64,000 bases of DNA from assembly GCF_000300455.3 (NCBI RefSeq), contig NZ_CP007215.2, positions 3,472,001-3,536,000 on the forward strand, in the 5' to 3' direction. Positions 1 through 8,074 of this stretch are shown piece by piece. The number at the start of each line of letters is the position of its first letter. Position 1 is the first letter of the stretch. The notes beneath the pieces are model-generated. The model had not been told where the DNA came from and did no database searches. It saw only the letters and a program-made list of their open reading frames with translations. This DNA comes from Kosakonia sacchari SP1 (lineage in GTDB: Bacteria > Pseudomonadota > Gammaproteobacteria > Enterobacterales > Enterobacteriaceae). The position numbers and the translations under genes are program-made.

Positions 1-673
1 GAAGCTCGCCGGAAACGGCGCTCACATCCTCGCCAGTCAACTGCGTCAGGCGGGTTTGCGCCAGTTGCACATCGCGTTCGGCAAGCGTGAGCTTATCGCG
101 CATTGCGCTTAGCCCAACCCGGAAAGCCAGCACGCTGTCTGGTGCAGCATTGCCGGCACCCACGCTGGCGCGCTGCGCGCTTTGCTGGCGTTCGGTTTCT
201 GCCAGCAATTTACGCGCGGTCTGCAACGCCTGTTGTGAAAGCGCTAATTCGAGCCACGCCTGGGCGGTGTCGCGCTGTAAATTGGCGCGCACGACGGCGG
301 ATTTGGCGCTGACACTTTGCGCTTCGGCTAACAAAGTATCGGCTTTGCGATCGCGTTTTTCGGCACTGACATACTGCTGCATGATGCCAATCCGCTGCAT
401 CGTCATCCCTTCGCGGGTTAAACGGCGATCGTTGTTGCCCTGAACCGGGACGTTTTCAATACCGAATTTCAGCTTCGGGTCGGGTAACTGGCGGGCAGAA
501 TCTGCCATCGCATCCAGCGCCTGCGCCTCATTGCGGTTAGCGGAAAGTTCTGCGGAATAGCGCTCAGCGGCGGCAAGGGTTTGCGTCAGCGTCAGTGACT
601 CCGCCTGCGCGGCGGAGCACATCAGTCCAAGCAACACCCCGCCGAGCCGCAGGCTCAGCGAGTAACGTTTCAT
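1..673 (-). CDS. CusC/CzcC-like TolC-family outer membrane efflux channel (3' end beyond window)
   Basis: The frame reads from ATG at 673 off the left edge, giving the first 224 residues of about 420-460 expected. A signal peptide is visible (MKRYSLSLRLGGVLLGLMC..AQAES), with no lipobox cysteine, unlike E. coli CusC. The rest is Ala/Gln/Leu-rich alpha-helix typical of TolC-family barrels (for example AWLELALSQQALQTARKLL). It is the first gene after the cusF-like gene (12 bp gap), so it probably forms the outer membrane exit of a tripartite Cu/Ag RND pump whose other parts lie outside the window. The family is clear; metal specificity is inferred from the neighbour. Confidence 0.8.
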   Translation of the reverse strand, partial: MKRYSLSLRLGGVLLGLMCSAAQAESLTLTQTLAAAERYSAELSANRNEAQALDAMADSARQLPDPKLKFGIENVPVQGNNDRRLTREGMTMQRIGIMQQYVSAEKRDRKADTLLAEAQSVSAKSAVVRANLQRDTAQAWLELALSQQALQTARKLLAETERQQSAQRASVGAGNAAPDSVLAFRVGLSAMRDKLTLAERDVQLAQTRLTQLTGEDVSAVSGEL

Positions 674-685
674 TGTTGCCCCCGG

Positions 686-1036
686 TTAGCGTTGCGGCGT
701 TAATGAAACGAGCTGATAGCCGTTTTCGCTTTGCACAAAAGTGAAGTCGACCTTATCGCCCACTTTCACCGGAGCAAACGTGTTGCCTTTGGCCAGTGCA
801 AACTGCATGGTCATTGGCGGCCAGTTCAGTGCGGGAATGGCTTTATGGGCAATCGAAATCGTATCGGGGGTGATTTTTTTGATAACGCCCTGGCTTTGGT
901 AGGTTTGCATTTGGCTATGCATCGCCGGGTGCTGCGACATATCGTGCATACCGTGCATTACGGGCATATCTTCCGCGTGAGCGGCCAGGGAGAAAAACAG
1001 CACGCCAGAGAGCATGCAAAGAAGAGAAGAACGCAT
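686..1036 (-). CDS. cusF: CusF-like periplasmic copper/silver-binding protein
   Basis: This encodes 116 residues with a signal peptide (LLCMLSGVLFFSLAAHAED), a Met/His-rich linker (MPVMHGMHDMSQHPAMHSQM) and a CusF-type OB-fold domain. The segment LNWPPMTMQF holds the Trp and two Met residues that bind Cu(I)/Ag(I) in CusF, and the upstream ISIAHK supplies the His. CusF hands metal to the CusCBA efflux pump in the periplasm. The start at 1036 is preferred over an upstream in-frame codon at 1057 because AGGAG lies 8 bp before it. It probably shares a transcript with the flanking small protein and the TolC-family gene. Confidence 0.88.
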   Translation of the reverse strand: MRSSLLCMLSGVLFFSLAAHAEDMPVMHGMHDMSQHPAMHSQMQTYQSQGVIKKITPDTISIAHKAIPALNWPPMTMQFALAKGNTFAPVKVGDKVDFTFVQSENGYQLVSLTPQR

Positions 1037-1091
1037 AATAAAACTCCTGTTAGACAATGAAATTAATAAAATTCAATGCATTAACAGGTTT

Positions 1092-1502
1092 TTATTCACG
1101 GAACCGGCAAAAACGAATCGTTGCCGGCGGGCCTATCGCGGGAGGGGTTAACGACCATCCGTCATGCGCAACGGAGGCACAAACTGGTTCCGCGACCGCA
1201 AGCGTCAGCGAAACGGGCAGCGCCACCAGTGAAGCGTGATCGGTGTCTTTTTGCGCCAGATCCGGGACACAATGTTTTTCGCACAGCGGCGTTTTCATGA
1301 TGTCCATTTGCGGCGCACTGTCAGACATCGCCATTCGATGATCCATATGCTGAACCATCACATTTTCACCCTGCACGCTTACATCACAGTTATGCGAAGC
1401 AATTGCCACCTGGCTTTGAATAAGCAACCAACCAAACGCCATCAGCAGCATCAACAGATGCCGCTTAATAAAGCGTAATCGGTATAGCCAGCCTGCGTGC
1501 AT
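1092..1502 (-). CDS. Small exported Met/His/Cys-rich protein, probably copper-associated
   Basis: This 136-residue protein has an N-terminal hydrophobic helix (HLLMLLMAFGWLLIQSQVA) that can act as signal or anchor. It carries many potential soft-metal ligands: VQHMDHRMAMSD, LCEKHCVPD and a C-terminal RFCRF. It lies 55 bp upstream of the cusF-like gene on the same strand and is probably the first gene of the cluster. Similar small proteins with a terminal RFCRF-like motif are found in copper/silver resistance clusters, from memory. The role is unassigned; metal sensing or buffering is only inferred from composition and position. Confidence 0.6.
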   Translation of the reverse strand: MHAGWLYRLRFIKRHLLMLLMAFGWLLIQSQVAIASHNCDVSVQGENVMVQHMDHRMAMSDSAPQMDIMKTPLCEKHCVPDLAQKDTDHASLVALPVSLTLAVAEPVCASVAHDGWSLTPPAIGPPATIRFCRFRE

Positions 1503-1848
1503 AATGTCGCCATGGGTGAAAGAAAAGTAACGGCGAGTATAAGCAGCATCATTTTTATTTTTAAAGTGTTTTTTAACTAATTTACGTCAGGAAATAAAAC
1601 GCAACCAAAACCGTTAAATTCGTTAACTTATCAGCACCTTTTAAATAACAAATTTATCATTTCCGATTAATGCCGTTTATTGCTCAGCCACTATTAATTG
1701 AGTGGAGTGATAACAAATTAACGAGATTATTCGCTCAACACATCGCTTTGTTGATTTTAATCATCTATCCGTTAGCGGTTATTCGGCACATTGCGTTGCC
1801 AGTTTTTTTACTTACTTTTCCTTCAGGTCAACCTCCGGGGCCAACAAC
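1503..1848. other. Intergenic region between the copper cluster and dcuC
   Basis: This is 346 bp of AT-rich DNA between divergent genes. It must hold the promoters of the copper cluster (leftwards) and of dcuC (rightwards). The FNR-like site at 1751-1764 is the only element assigned with confidence. A 62-codon open frame (1670-1858) overlaps this control region and the dcuC start; it was judged not to be a gene. Confidence 0.5.
1751..1764 (+). promoter_or_regulatory. FNR-like site upstream of dcuC
   Basis: TTGATTTTAATCAT matches the FNR consensus TTGAT-N4-ATCAA at 9 of 10 defined positions. It lies about 90 bp before the dcuC ATG, which would place a transcription start near 1799 if the site is centred at -41.5. 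FNR activation of dcuC under anaerobiosis is established in E. coli. No -10 element was assigned. Confidence 0.6.
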
Positions 1849-3225
1849 ATGTTATTAACACTCATTGAACTGCTGATAGGCGTGGTGGTGATTGTCGGCG
1901 TGGCGCGCTACATCATCAAAGGCTACTCCGCCACCGGCGTGCTGTTTGTCGGCGGTCTGGCGCTATTAATTGTCAGCGCACTGATGGGCCACAAAATATT
2001 ACCCGGCAGCGCCGCCAGCACCGGTTATAGCGCTACCGATATTGTCGAATACATTAAAATCCTGCTGATGAGCCGTGGTGGCGACCTCGGCATGATGATC
2101 ATGATGCTGTGTGGTTTTGCCGCTTATATGACCCACATCGGTGCTAATGACATGGTGGTGAAGCTGGCTTCGCGCCCGCTGCGCTTTATCAACTCGCCTT
2201 ACCTGCTAATGATTGCTGCCTATTTTGTCGCTTGCCTGATGTCGCTGGCAGTCTCTTCCGCAACTGGCCTTGGCGTGCTGTTAATGGCAACCCTGTTCCC
2301 GGTGATGGTCAACGTAGGCATTAGCCGCGGTGCAGCGGCAGCGATTTGCGCCTCTCCGGCAGCAATCATTCTTTCGCCCACCTCCGGTGACGTGGTGCTG
2401 GCCGCGAAAGCCGCAGAGATGCCGCTTATCGACTTCGCGTTTAAAACCACCTTGCCCATCTCTATCGCGGCGATTATCGCCATGGCGATTGCGCACTTCT
2501 TCTGGCAGCGCTATCTGGATAAAAAAGAGCATATCGTCAGCGAAATGCTGGATGTGAAAGACATAACCACCAATGCACCCACGTTCTACGCCATCCTGCC
2601 GTTTACGCCGATTATCGGCGTACTGATTTTCGACGGCAAATGGGGCCCTGAACTGCATATCATCACCATTCTGGTGATTTGCATGTTGCTGGCGGCAGTG
2701 CTGGAATTTTTGCGCGGTTTCAACACGCAAAATGTCTTTTCCGGGTTGGAAGTGGCTTATCGCGGCATGGCGGATGCCTTTGCCGGCGTGGTGATGTTGC
2801 TGGTTGCCGCCGGGGTTTTCGCCCAGGGCTTAAGCACCATTGGCTTTATCCAGAGCCTGATTTCAATTGCCACCTCCTTCGGCTCAGCGAGCATTATTTT
2901 GATGCTGGTGCTGGTCACGCTGACGATGCTGGCGGCGATGACCACCGGCTCCGGTAACGCGCCGTTCTACGCGTTTGTCGAGATGATCCCAAAACTGGCG
3001 CATGAATCAGGTATCAACCCGGCTTATCTGTCGATTCCAATGTTGCAGGCTTCCAATCTTGGGCGCACCATTTCCCCGGTTTCCGGCGTGGTGGTTGCCG
3101 TGGCGGGGATGGCGAACATTTCCCCCTTTGAAGTGGTGAAACGGACATCGGTGCCGGTGATCGTCGGTCTGATTGTGGTGATCATCGCGACCGAAATATT
3201 GGTTCCGGGTGTCGCAGTACATTAA
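1849..3225 (+). CDS. dcuC: Anaerobic C4-dicarboxylate transporter DcuC
   Basis: This 458-residue polytopic inner membrane protein has about 12 hydrophobic segments, beginning with LLTLIELLIGVVVIVGVARY. The length and segments such as SSATGLGVLLMATLFPVMV and ASPAAIILSPTSGDVVLAAK fit DcuC. The family exchanges succinate for fumarate during anaerobic growth. In E. coli dcuC lies at the far side of the citrate-fermentation cluster; here it is next to rna with no cit genes between. It is followed by a strong terminator at 3245. The ribosome-binding site before 1849 is weak. Confidence 0.88.
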   Translation: MLLTLIELLIGVVVIVGVARYIIKGYSATGVLFVGGLALLIVSALMGHKILPGSAASTGYSATDIVEYIKILLMSRGGDLGMMIMMLCGFAAYMTHIGANDMVVKLASRPLRFINSPYLLMIAAYFVACLMSLAVSSATGLGVLLMATLFPVMVNVGISRGAAAAICASPAAIILSPTSGDVVLAAKAAEMPLIDFAFKTTLPISIAAIIAMAIAHFFWQRYLDKKEHIVSEMLDVKDITTNAPTFYAILPFTPIIGVLIFDGKWGPELHIITILVICMLLAAVLEFLRGFNTQNVFSGLEVAYRGMADAFAGVVMLLVAAGVFAQGLSTIGFIQSLISIATSFGSASIILMLVLVTLTMLAAMTTGSGNAPFYAFVEMIPKLAHESGINPAYLSIPMLQASNLGRTISPVSGVVVAVAGMANISPFEVVKRTSVPVIVGLIVVIIATEILVPGVAVH

Positions 3226-3244
3226 TTTATAAACGCCATTTATG

Positions 3245-3271
3245 AAAAAGCGCCTGCCCGGCGCTTTTTTT
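3245..3271 (+). terminator. Rho-independent terminator of dcuC
   Basis: The stem AAAAAGCGCC / GGCGCTTTTT has a 5-nt loop and ends in a run of seven T, starting 19 bp after the dcuC stop codon. Confidence 0.9.
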
Positions 3272-3322
3272 ATGGTTTAATAACGCATGGCAATTACCCG
3301 GATACATCCATCAGGAACTGTT

Positions 3323-4126
3323 ATGTTTATAAAGGGATTCTTCACCTGCACAAGCCTTGCCGCAACGCTGTTCTCCGTCGCTTATGCCGCACCACTCAAG
3401 CCCACACAGTATGGTGACTTTGACCGCTATGTTCTGGCGCTCTCCTGGCAAACCGGTTTTTGCCAGAGCCTGCATGCGCAAGGTCGCAATGAGCCCGATG
3501 AGTGCCGGCCGCAAAAAGAACCCGCTAACAAAGCTGATTATCTGACCGTGCATGGTCTGTGGCCAGGTCTGCCAAAATCCATCGCCGCGCGCGGCGTCGA
3601 CGATCGCCGCTGGATGCGCTTCGGCTGTGCCACGCGTCCGATTCCCAATATGCCGGAGGCGAAAGCCAGCCAGAAATGCGCCACAGCGGAAACCGGCCTG
3701 TCGCTGGAAGTTGCTAATAAACTCAACGCCGTCATGCCGGGCGCGGGCAGTACCACCTGCCTTGAGCGCTATGAATATGCCAAACATGGCGTCTGTTTTG
3801 GCTTCGATCCGGACGACTATTTCGGCGCGATGGTACGCCTGGACACCGAAATCAAACAGAGTGCGCTCGGCCAGTTTCTGGCAGAAAACTACGGGAAAAC
3901 CGTCACCCGCGATGCATTTAACGAAGCCGTCGCAAAAGCTTACGGCGAACAAAGCGTGAAAGCGGTGAAACTGACCTGTAGCGGCAACCCGGCGTGGCTG
4001 ACGGAAATGCAGATCGCCATCAAAGCTGAGGCGATAAACGCCCCGCTCGCGGCAACATCTTTACTGCCGCAACCGCACCCTGGCAACTGCGGAAACAGCT
4101 TCGTGATTGATAAAGCCGGATACTGA
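3323..4126 (+). CDS. rna: Ribonuclease I, periplasmic RNase T2 family
   Basis: This encodes 267 residues. ATG at 3323 is chosen because AGGA lies upstream and the product starts with a clean signal peptide (FFTCTSLAATLFSVAYA). Both catalytic segments of the T2 family are present: LTVHGLWPGLP (first catalytic His) and ERYEYAKHGVCFG (second His with the Glu/Lys). The enzyme cleaves RNA non-specifically in the periplasm via a 2',3'-cyclic intermediate. Several cysteines fit the disulfide-stabilised fold. The rna-rnk order is as in E. coli, with a terminator between the two genes. Confidence 0.93.
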   Translation: MFIKGFFTCTSLAATLFSVAYAAPLKPTQYGDFDRYVLALSWQTGFCQSLHAQGRNEPDECRPQKEPANKADYLTVHGLWPGLPKSIAARGVDDRRWMRFGCATRPIPNMPEAKASQKCATAETGLSLEVANKLNAVMPGAGSTTCLERYEYAKHGVCFGFDPDDYFGAMVRLDTEIKQSALGQFLAENYGKTVTRDAFNEAVAKAYGEQSVKAVKLTCSGNPAWLTEMQIAIKAEAINAPLAATSLLPQPHPGNCGNSFVIDKAGY

Positions 4127-4201
4127 AAAACCATAATTCCGGCAAATGTGCGCGGCATCACTTCACAGCGCGCTGTCGTGTCAGTATCATCCCTTGTAGA
4201 C

Positions 4202-4233
4202 AAACCCTCGCTGCCAGTCGGCGAGGGTTTTTC
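4202..4233 (+). terminator. Rho-independent terminator between rna and rnk
   Basis: Stem AAACCCTCG / CGAGGGTTT with an intervening loop, followed by further T residues (TTTTTCTTT). It lies about 75 bp after the rna stop and separates it from rnk. Confidence 0.85.
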
Positions 4234-4264
4234 TTTGGATCAATCACCTGACATGGAGTACCAG

Positions 4265-4675
4265 ATGTCCAGACCTGCCATTATCATTAATGAGCGAGAC
4301 GCCGAGCGCCTCGACCGTCTGCTTGAGCAGCCCGCTCACGCTAACCTGCCGGTCGCGGATGCGCTAAATGAAGAGTTGGATCGCGCCCAGATGTGCGCAC
4401 CAGAAGCGATGCCACACGATGTGGTAACCATGAACAGCACGGTAAAATTCCGTGAGCTGAAAAGCGGTGAAGAGCGCGTGCGCACGCTGGTTTATCCGGC
4501 GAATGTGACCGACAGCGCCAGCCAGCTTTCGGTGCTTGCGCCTGTCGGCGCAGCGCTGCTGGGCTTGCGCGTTGGCGATACCATCCACTGGGAACTGCCA
4601 GGCGGCACCACCACCGACCTTGAAGTGCTCGAACTGCTGTACCAGCCCGAAGCCGCAGGCGATTTCATGCGCTAA
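4265..4675 (+). CDS. rnk: Rnk, nucleoside diphosphate kinase regulator / RNA polymerase-binding protein
   Basis: This 136-residue protein matches the standard Rnk length when started at ATG 4265 ([20 protein letters not shown]). It has an N-terminal coiled-coil part and a C-terminal GreA-like FKBP-fold domain ([16 protein letters not shown]). Rnk binds RNA polymerase through this domain, and its gene was originally linked to nucleoside diphosphate kinase levels. A longer upstream frame exists from 4148 but runs through the rna terminator, so it was rejected. Confidence 0.92.
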   Translation: MSRPAIIINERDAERLDRLLEQPAHANLPVADALNEELDRAQMCAPEAMPHDVVTMNSTVKFRELKSGEERVRTLVYPANVTDSASQLSVLAPVGAALLGLRVGDTIHWELPGGTTTDLEVLELLYQPEAAGDFMR

Positions 4676-4824
4676 GCCTCGCCCTGCGTTGTTGTGCAGA
4701 GGATGCGCCCGCATCCTCTTTCCGTTCCTGCCCGTTTATTCTTCAGATTTGCCATCCAGGCAGCAAAATATTCCTCCCGTTTATGATTCAATCAGAAGGA
4801 CATAACCTACAGGGAGAAGCGTTT

Positions 4825-5253
4825 ATGTATCAGACAATCATTATGCCGGTCGATGTTTTCGAAATGGAGTTAAGCGACAAAGCCGTGCGTCACGCGGAAT
4901 TTCTCGCTCAGAGTGAAGGCGTCATCCACCTTTTGCATGTGTTACCCGCCTCTGCCAGCCTGAGCTTGCACCGTTTCGCCGCTGATATACGCCGTTTCGA
5001 AGAGCATCTGCATCAGGAAGCGCAAACACGCCTTAGTACCATGATCACGCACTTTCACATTGATTCTTCACGCATTCATGTTCATGTTCGTTCAGGGAAC
5101 GTGCGCGATGTGGTCAATGAGTTAGCCGAAGAGTTGAATGCCGATATGGTGGTGATTGCCTCGCGTAATCCGTCCATCTCCACCCACCTGCTCGGCTCGA
5201 ACGCCGCGAATATCGTGCGCCACGCACACATTCCGGTGCTGGTGGTCAGATAA
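4825..5253 (+). CDS. uspG: Universal stress protein UspG (UspF/G class)
   Basis: This encodes 142 residues; ATG 4825 is preceded by AGGGAGAA at good spacing. It begins [15 protein letters not shown], the usual start of UspG. It ends with the ATP-binding signature region ([20 protein letters not shown], then [13 protein letters not shown]), which matches the G-2x-G-9x-G(S/T)-type loop of Usp folds. UspG is a cytoplasmic dimer that binds nucleotide and is induced by stress and growth arrest. It sits between rnk and ahpF as in E. coli and is convergent with ahpF, with one shared terminator. Confidence 0.92.
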   Translation: MYQTIIMPVDVFEMELSDKAVRHAEFLAQSEGVIHLLHVLPASASLSLHRFAADIRRFEEHLHQEAQTRLSTMITHFHIDSSRIHVHVRSGNVRDVVNELAEELNADMVVIASRNPSISTHLLGSNAANIVRHAHIPVLVVR

Positions 5254-5270
5254 AGACGCTCAGGCGTAAA

Positions 5271-5303
5271 AAAAAGAGGCTACCCAAGGTAGCCTCTTTA
5301 CAT
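5271..5303. terminator. Bidirectional terminator between uspG and ahpF
   Basis: A perfect stem AAAGAGGCTACC / GGTAGCCTCTTT with a CAA loop is flanked by A-rich DNA on the left and T-rich DNA on the right. It can serve both convergent genes. Confidence 0.88.
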
Positions 5304-5334
5304 TTGCAGGTATTGTTTACTTTCTTATTTTTGC

Positions 5335-6900
5335 TTACGCAGTTTTGGTGCGGATAAGGTAGTCAAACGAACTCAGAGACGCTTTGGCACCTTCACCCGT
5401 GGCAATAATGATCTGTTTGTACGGCACCGTGGTGCAGTCGCCCGCAGCAAACACACCTTTCACGCTGGTTTCACATTTCGCGTCGATAATAATTTCGCCC
5501 ATGCGGTTGCGCTCAATCGCGCCTTCCAGCCAGGTGGTATTCGGCAGCAGACCAATTTGCACGAAAATCCCCGCCAGCGCCACGCTGTGCACATCGCCGC
5601 TCACGCGGTCGCGGTACTCAAGGCCGGTCACTTTGCTGCCGTCGCCTTTCACTTCTGTGGTCTGCGCGTTGAGGATAATGTCGACGTTTTTCAGGCTGCG
5701 CACTTTGTCCTGCAATACCTGATCAGCTTTCATTTCCGGGGCGAATTCGAGCAATGTCACGTGCTCGACAATCCCCGCCAGATCGATAGCCGCTTCCACG
5801 CCGGAGTTACCACCGCCGATCACCGCCACGCGCTTACCTTTAAACAGCGGGCCGTCACAGTGCGGGCAGTAAGTCACGCCTTTGGTGCGATACTGATCTT
5901 CACCCGGCACGTTCATGTTGCGCCATTTCGCGCCGGTGGCAATGATAATGCTGCGTGCTTTCAGCACCGCGCCGGAGGCGGTTTGGATCTGATGCAGACC
6001 GCCTTCAACCGCTGCCGGAACCAGCTTGCTGGCGCTCTGGCTGTCAATCACATCGACATCGTAATCCGCAACGTGCGCTTTCAGCGCGCCCGCCAGTTTC
6101 TGGCCTTCGGTTTTCGGCACGGAAATGTAGTTTTCAATATCCACAGTATCCAGCACCTGACCGCCGAAACGTTCGCCCATCAAGCCGGTACGAATGCCTT
6201 TACGCGCTGAGTAAACCGCCGCTGCCGCGCCCGCCGGGCCGGAGCCAACAATCAGCACGTCGTAAGCGTCACGCTTGTTAAGCTCTTCTGCCGCGCGTTT
6301 TTCCGCGCCGGTATCAATTTTGGCGACAATTTCGCTCAGCGTCATACGCCCCTGGCCGAACTCGTTGCCATTAACGAACACGGCCGGAACGCCCATCACG
6401 TTGCGATCGGTAATTTCGTTCTGGAACGTACCGCCATCAATCGCCGTGTGCTTGATACGTGGGTTCAGCACCGCCATCAGGTTCAGCGCCTGTACCACGT
6501 CCGGGCAGTTGTGGCAGGAGAGCGAATAGTAGGTCTCAAACTCAAAATCGCCGTCCAGATCGCGGATCTGCTCCAGCAGCGCCTGCGCCTCTTTCGACGG
6601 ATGACCACCCGTCCACAGCAGCGCCAGTACCAGTGACGTAAATTCGTGACCCAGCGGCGAACCGGCAAAACGCGGGCCGGTATTTGAGCCTGGGTTAGTA
6701 ATCAGGAATGACGGTTTACGCACCGCCAGGCTGTTGTCTTCTTTGAAGGAGACCTTGTCTGACAGCTCAGCAATTTCAGTCAGCAGTTCTTTAATTTCTG
6801 CCGATTTCGCACTGTCATCCAGCGTAGCAATCAACTCAACAGGTTTGGTCAGTTTCTCAAGATAGGCCTTGAGCTGGGTTTTCATCGTGGTGTCGAGCAT
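5335..6900 (-). CDS. ahpF: Alkyl hydroperoxide reductase subunit F (NADH:peroxiredoxin reductase)
   Basis: The protein is 521 residues, the length of E. coli AhpF, when started at [17 protein letters not shown] (6900). The N-terminal tandem thioredoxin-like domain carries the redox pair SCHNC. The flavoprotein part shows the FAD motif [19 protein letters not shown], the NAD(P)H motif [15 protein letters not shown] and the second redox pair YCPHC. AhpF passes electrons from NADH through FAD and two disulfides to AhpC. It lies downstream of ahpC, separated by an ERIC element and 243 bp in total. Confidence 0.96.
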   Translation of the reverse strand: MLDTTMKTQLKAYLEKLTKPVELIATLDDSAKSAEIKELLTEIAELSDKVSFKEDNSLAVRKPSFLITNPGSNTGPRFAGSPLGHEFTSLVLALLWTGGHPSKEAQALLEQIRDLDGDFEFETYYSLSCHNCPDVVQALNLMAVLNPRIKHTAIDGGTFQNEITDRNVMGVPAVFVNGNEFGQGRMTLSEIVAKIDTGAEKRAAEELNKRDAYDVLIVGSGPAGAAAAVYSARKGIRTGLMGERFGGQVLDTVDIENYISVPKTEGQKLAGALKAHVADYDVDVIDSQSASKLVPAAVEGGLHQIQTASGAVLKARSIIIATGAKWRNMNVPGEDQYRTKGVTYCPHCDGPLFKGKRVAVIGGGNSGVEAAIDLAGIVEHVTLLEFAPEMKADQVLQDKVRSLKNVDIILNAQTTEVKGDGSKVTGLEYRDRVSGDVHSVALAGIFVQIGLLPNTTWLEGAIERNRMGEIIIDAKCETSVKGVFAAGDCTTVPYKQIIIATGEGAKASLSSFDYLIRTKTA

Positions 6901-7016
6901 AACGTTCTCCCTTAAAAACATCATCATGCAAGCCGAATCATTTAAGGCTGCATCAATGCAACTTGCATCATGGTGCTGAATAAAACGGGCACCCAAAAGC
7001 ACCCGTTAACAATAGT

Positions 7017-7144
7017 AATTTCCGAAGTATTTCACGCCAGAGCAAGGCGGCTAGCCTGAGAGTCCCCGGGAGCTTACACCAGTAAGTGACCGGGGCGAGC
7101 AGGTGACGCCAACGCCGCTATGACGTGAAAGACGACAGGAAATT
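7017..7144. repeat. ERIC (IRU) palindromic repeat between ahpC and ahpF
   Basis: The central part (GAGAGTCCCCGGGAGCTTAC then AGTAAGTGACCGGGGCGAGC) matches the two arms used for the ERIC primer sequences. The ends form an inverted repeat: ATTTCC..TTTCACG at left and CGTGAAA..GGAAAT at right. The length of about 128 bp agrees with the usual 127-bp ERIC. Its right end overlaps the ahpC stop codon. ERICs are transcribed and can fold, so this one may alter ahpF expression relative to ahpC. Confidence 0.88.
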
Positions 7145-7707
7145 TAGATTTTACCGACCAGGTCCAGGGACGGAGCCAACGTCGCTTCACCCTCTTTCCA
7201 TTTCGCCGGGCACACTTCACCTGGGTGAGAAGCCACGTACTGCGCTGCTTTGATTTTACGCAGCAGGTCAGATGCGTCGCGGCCGATGCCTTCAGCGGTG
7301 ACTTCGATAGCCTGGATAATGCCCTGCGGGTCAACAACGAAGGTTGCACGATCAGCCAGACCTTCATTTTCACGCATGTTGTCGAAGTTACGGGTCAGGG
7401 CGCCAGTCGGGTCGCCGATCATCGCGTATTTGATTTTCGCGATGGTTTCGGAGCTGCTGTGCCACGCTTTGTGGGTGAAGTGGGTGTCGGTGGAAACAGA
7501 GTAAACGTCCACGCCCAGTTTCTGCAGCTCGTCGTAGTGATCAGCCACGTCGCCCAGTTCAGTCGGGCATACGAAGGTGAAGTCAGCCGGGTAGAAGAAG
7601 AAGACGCTCCAGCGGCCTTCGGTATCTTTCTCGGTTACTTCGATGAACTCACCGTTTTTGAACGCCTGGTTTTTAAAAGGTTTAATCTTGGTATTAATTA
7701 AGGACAT
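7144..7707 (-). CDS. ahpC: Alkyl hydroperoxide reductase subunit C (typical 2-Cys peroxiredoxin)
   Basis: This 187-residue protein matches the family length. It shows the peroxidatic cysteine in [12 protein letters not shown] and the resolving cysteine in [10 protein letters not shown]. AhpC reduces H2O2, organic peroxides and peroxynitrite, and is recycled by AhpF. It is divergent from dsbG across 367 bp. In E. coli this interval carries OxyR control; here an OxyR-like half-site lies next to dsbG and a terminator-like structure lies upstream of ahpC. Confidence 0.97.
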   Translation of the reverse strand: MSLINTKIKPFKNQAFKNGEFIEVTEKDTEGRWSVFFFYPADFTFVCPTELGDVADHYDELQKLGVDVYSVSTDTHFTHKAWHSSSETIAKIKYAMIGDPTGALTRNFDNMRENEGLADRATFVVDPQGIIQAIEVTAEGIGRDASDLLRKIKAAQYVASHPGEVCPAKWKEGEATLAPSLDLVGKI

Positions 7708-7846
7708 CTATACTTCCTCCGTGTTTTCGTTGGGGTGTAAGTTAACGAACTTCGATTGATTGAGCCAATGCGTTTGCTTTATCAAATCAATAAGTGTTAG
7801 CTAACAACCCACAACGAGCAACCTTGTGAACGGCTGAATTGCCAAA

Positions 7847-7876
7847 AGTAAAAAGGCCACCGCGACGGGTGGCCTC
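7847..7876 (-). terminator. Terminator-like hairpin on the minus strand upstream of ahpC
   Basis: On the minus strand the stem AGGCCACC / GGTGGCCT (7875-7868 with 7861-7854) is followed by a run of five T. It faces the same direction as ahpC and lies about 140 bp before its start codon. No recognised gene ends here, so it may be an attenuator or the 3' end of a small RNA. Confidence 0.6.
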
Positions 7877-8024
7877 GATACCTGAAATACCCGTGGGTAA
7901 CTTCAGCGCCAGCAAGCTGGCTTTGCGTTGCGCTCATAACCTGTTGGTCATCAAGCGTTGTTGATTACACCACTGCGGGCACGTGAGAACAATGCCTTAC
8001 CCGGCGGTCTTACCGATGGTTGTG

Positions 8025-8039
8025 ATAGGTTTTCTCTAC
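8025..8039 (+). promoter_or_regulatory. Possible OxyR half-site upstream of dsbG
   Basis: ATAGGTTTTCTCTAC resembles the OxyR unit ATAGNTNNNANCTAT, with mismatches at the inner A and the final T. It lies 36 bp before the dsbG start. OxyR control of dsbG and ahpC is known in E. coli. I could not find a convincing second unit at the expected spacing. Confidence 0.4.
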
Positions 8040-8074
8040 CCTTGTTCTTTCCCACTGTTTTTATAAGGATTTTT

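Larger units (their letters stand above)
7708..8074. other. Structured ahpC-dsbG intergenic region
   Basis: This is 367 bp between divergent genes. Read on the minus strand it contains three successive hairpins: CCAGC/GCTGG (7909-7920), an imperfect CTGAA..TTCAG stem (7882-7906) and a GC-rich stem followed by T residues (7847-7876). The region also holds the promoters of ahpC and dsbG. The hairpins could be the 5' leader of ahpC or an independent small RNA. I do not recognise a known RNA family. Confidence 0.45.

Noticed and set aside
1670-1858. 62-codon open frame upstream of dcuC
   Set aside because: It overlaps the FNR-like site and promoter region and the dcuC start, lacks a ribosome-binding site and matches no family.
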